From NCBI GenBank assembly GCA_025618425.1, contig CM046838.1:14408010-14472009 (forward strand): a stretch of DNA of 64,000 nt. The letters run 5' to 3'. The notes beneath the pieces were generated by a model, which did not search any database, was not told the origin of the DNA, and saw only the letters and a program-made list of their open reading frames with translations. This stretch comes from Heliocidaris tuberculata (lineage: Eukaryota > Echinodermata > Echinoidea > Camarodonta > Echinometridae). The position numbers and the translations under genes were made by a program. Below are positions 60,853 through 64,000 of this stretch, in pieces (position 1 is the first letter of the stretch; each line of letters opens with the position of its first letter).

Positions 60853-61136
60853 TGTTGTGGTCTAGTGGATAAGTCCCCGGACTGTGAACCACAAGGTACG
60901 GGGTTTGAATCCCTGGCCCAGCACTAGTGTCTTTGGGCAAGATATTAATCTACATTTGCCACACTCGACCCAGGTGAGGTAAATGGGTACTTGGCAGGAA
61001 TTCATTCCTTGAAATGCTAGAGCGCCGTAAGTACAGCCATGCTAAAGCCAGGGTAATAATTGTGGAGCGCCAGGATCAGTGTCAAGTTTGACAGACATGT
61101 GCGCTATATAATAAACCACTGTTATTATTATTATTA
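60853..61136 (+). mobile_element. tRNA-derived SINE
   Basis: The head GTTGTGGTCTAGTGGATAAG (A box) and GGGGTTTGAATCCC (B box) form a tRNA-like start. It is followed by ATCTACATTTGCCACACTCG, ACCCAGGTGAGGTAAATGGG, GCCAGGGTAATAATTG and the 3' end GTGCGCTATATAATAAACCA, with an ATT tail at 61122-61136. Same family as 48473-48777 but a different 3' subfamily. Confidence 0.78.
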
Positions 61137-64000
61137 AACAAGCTACAGAAATTTTCCGCTTCAAGGCAATACTTCATTCATATTCAGCTTGACTTATTTA
61201 CTCCTGAAACCTGCATCCAACGTTATACACACCTTCTCATTATGCCTTCATCCTACATGATAATGCTCTTGTCACACCGACAAGACCGATACCAGACCGA
61301 TATTATACCGAACAAAAAATTACATTGCCCCCAATGGCCAAGGATTGGTCGGTTTGGAGTAGGTTACTCGGTGTGACTCGGGTATTATACAGATGTATGG
61401 ATGGTAAGATGGTGATGATCATGTCTGCTCTTCGTGACCTCATCATTCGATAAGTTAATACCACATTCAGACGGTTAACGATGACAAACAGGATTGAACT
61501 CTATTGAATTATTGATAAGCTGTGTTGACTCTGTCTCGAATAGATGTCTAAGACGCGGGAAAACACACCATCAGATAAATGGTGAACATGGTGAAAGATC
61601 AATTTCATACGATCGGAACGGAAACGATCTGTTACACGAAGGGTTAGATAATTTTGGTATTAGGTCAGATTCGTGTCATTGCAAATGTGTCTGTTTGTGA
61701 CATTTGCGTCATTTTTCCCTCAAACGTGTAAGTTTCTTTTTCCTTTTCTCATGGATGAAAACATGAATGATTTGTAGTTTCATAGCAGTTTTTTAACTCC
61801 CCTTCAGAATATCAGTGAACGTTTTTCATTTTTATTATAAGTAGTAATGCATTGATTACTACTTTAATTTTCTTTATAAGCTGTTTCAAACAAAGTTTCA
61901 CGTTGGATATTTCCAGCTTCTTTCTTTATTCAAGCTCTTATACTATTTGAAATTGAGAAATATTACACAAACTATGTTCATCAAAAAGAAATCTTTGCCA
62001 AAATATTTTTCCTTCTGACAATATAGGCTAATTAGTTTTACATCAGATGACCCATATTAGACCTGCAAGAGAATTTGGAAATACGAAACAATGAAATCTT
62101 GTATCTATAGGAATAAATCTGGGTTCAAGCCCTACCGGTATATCTGTCATGAATACAATTTCATTTCAATTTCATATTATTGATCAGCCGTTTCACCGCT
62201 ATATAGAGCAGTTTAATTTGATTTAGGTCTGTGATTTAACATGTTTGTTCAATATAAATCAAGTCAGTGAAGATTTGGACAGCCGATATCCATATCTTTG
62301 CTGGTTAGCAACACCAAAATATTGGAGAGTTTTATCACCAGTCGAGATCAAAATTTATCATCAAACTAATCTGCGAAATGACCTGACATTGGTATATAGA
62401 TAAGAAAAATCGGTCGTTGCTGATTGAAGACTAATTAATTTGTTCGTGGTGTGATTTGTATATTCAAAAGTCAACATTTGCATTTATTTTAGATGAATTT
62501 AGTAGTCATAGAAACCGGTACAATGTGAGGGAGAATTGGATAATGGCTAAAGTCGGTACTAAAGGTATGTCTCGAGCCTTAGAAATCATGACTAAGAACT
62601 TAAATCAACAATATCTGAAATGAACGAAATGGCACAAATAGATCTGATAGACAAAATAGCTCGCGGGAAAAGAAAAAACAAGATCTTGGAAGCGGGGCCG
62701 ACCAACAGAGCAAGTCTTCCTATATTTATTTGTAGTGTGTGCGTAATTTTCTGCAAGATTTCGTCTAGTTTCCTCACATTTCCCTTGTCCAAAATGAAAC
62801 AAACAAACAACAAAAACATTTATTGTATTTGATAAACAATTCTGAATGACTATAGCTTTTGGTCGTAAGGTATAGTTTAATGCCAGAAGTCAAGTCTCGT
62901 CGGAATGATGTAGCATATATACATGTATATATATTCTTTTAATATTTTGATAGATTTACGGTATAACTTACATGATAAATGTATTTACATGATTGGGCTT
63001 ATCTTGTAGGTCCAAGATCAAGAGCACCATATCCCAGTGTCGGTGCCATGCATGGAGAGCGTCGGGGTTTTCCCCATTATATTATACTTCCTGCACAGTC
63101 ATAGAGGGCAATTTTTAAAATAGCAATATACCAAGGAATATTAAAATTCATATACACAAAATACTATAATATGCACGTATTTAAACTCCTATAAGGTTAA
63201 TGATTAATGTATCATTGACTAAAGTGATATTGGGAAATTCATTTTATGATCTAGTAGCATAGCCCATTCCTCATATTGTCATGATTTCACTTTGACTGTA
63301 GAAAGTCAAGAAAATCATCGAAAAGAAATAAACGTGAGGAAAAACACCCTTGTTGACAATGAAATAATAATTTCCAAGGATAGAATAATAAAATGATTGA
63401 TTCAAAAGAATTATGTGGTACATATTAATGCGTGAACATCGCAATTGTACGGTGAATATGATTACTCAAAAACAACATCATCACCGTGGGGACCTTGATA
63501 TCATATAACTGATTAATTATCTTAGTGAATGGATGCAATCTACGGATACAATAATACGCGGGGAATACCAGCTGTAAAAATGCATTCCTATGCCGTCGCC
63601 ATGGTTACCATAGTATCTTCTCGTAGTATCTCCCACCCTCCTATCTCTCACCTCCTATATGTAGAACGTTTGTTACGAGCTTCAATACATATGCGTGGTA
63701 TTTCTACTTCATTCAAGAAATGAGTCTCTTTTAATTACCTCAAAGATGGGCAATTTTTTTTTTTGTACATGATTTAGAGGGCCAAGCTGAGATATACTGA
63801 CTGAAAGTAGACGTACTAGAGGAGTTAGTGTGGAAGGGAGCAACTGTCCTCATCCACACCCCCCCCCCCCCCTCCCCGATTCTGTGCATTAGAATAAGTA
63901 TAATCTGAATGATCCAAGAGTAACGAACATGGGGGGGGGAGAGAAAACTAAATCAATTTGATTCGCTTCTATATCATATGGCCAAACATCAAGATATACA
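61137..64000. other. Mostly unassigned sequence
   Basis: A foldback with arms GTCACACCGA (61272) and TCGGTGTGAC (61368) may be a small MITE. Two possible spliced segments (62543-62564 and 63010-63104) are reported separately as a weak candidate gene. C runs near 63860. No other feature supported. Confidence 0.4.
62543..63104 (+). CDS. Weak candidate two-exon small gene, 38 aa
   Basis: ATG at 62543 opens MAKVGTK and a donor GTATGT follows at 62565. After an acceptor TTGTAG (exon from 63010) the frame continues GPRSRAPYPSVGAMHGERRG, then FPHYIILPAQS and a TAG at 63102. The splice sites and phase agree, but the product has no recognised relatives to my knowledge and could arise by chance. Confidence 0.15.

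Noticed and set aside
60853..60925. Functional tRNA gene
   Set aside because: The tRNA-like head continues into the SINE body shared with 48473-48777; no proper 3' acceptor arm.

Overview
The window looks like nuclear DNA of a marine invertebrate, most likely an echinoderm (sea urchin is my best guess). The evidence is AT-rich sequence, short exons separated by long GT-AG introns, many small inverted-repeat transposons, tRNA-derived SINEs with ATT-repeat tails, and a DIRS-type retroelement. The species is an inference; no sequence here fixes it. Several apparent ORFs begin at non-ATG codons or are low-complexity translations, so I built gene models from splice sites and protein resemblance instead.

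Layout. 1-1268: dispersed repeat fragments. 1269-6585: a decayed DIRS retroelement with its diagnostic inverted terminal repeats and internal complementary region; it sits inside a copy of another repeat family. 7234-13021 (+): a complete seven-exon gene for CZIB/C1orf123, a 160-aa CXXC zinc-binding protein. 13022-18286: the intergenic region where CZIB and the next gene converge, with three pogo-like MITEs and a SINE fragment. 18287-32900 (-): a RAD17 checkpoint clamp-loader gene, 15 exons and about 672 aa, whose introns carry several MITEs. Its predicted promoter has an E2F-like site and is abutted by a 1.65-kb inverted-repeat transposon at 33041-34691. 34.7-44.4 kb: no gene recognised, but a ~190-bp satellite split by a GATATC minisatellite, plus CT and ATC/ATT microsatellites. 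44449-45531 (-): the last exon of a probable LURAP1-like leucine-rich adaptor gene. 45.5-56.2 kb: repeats, including a SINE whose 3' end runs into a 415-bp ATT array. 56196-58877 (-): an intact, intronless 893-aa secreted GH31 alpha-glucosidase with an N-terminal trefoil domain and a TATA box. 58.9-64 kb: no convincing gene; one SINE and minor repeats.

The host genes have unrelated roles (zinc-binding protein, DNA-damage checkpoint, adaptor protein, carbohydrate digestion) and do not form a pathway. I see no CRISPR array, operon or prokaryotic feature. The most informative signals are in the mobile elements: a DIRS insertion whose empty target site can be read from sister repeats in the same window, and recurrent joins between SINE 3' ends and ATT microsatellites.
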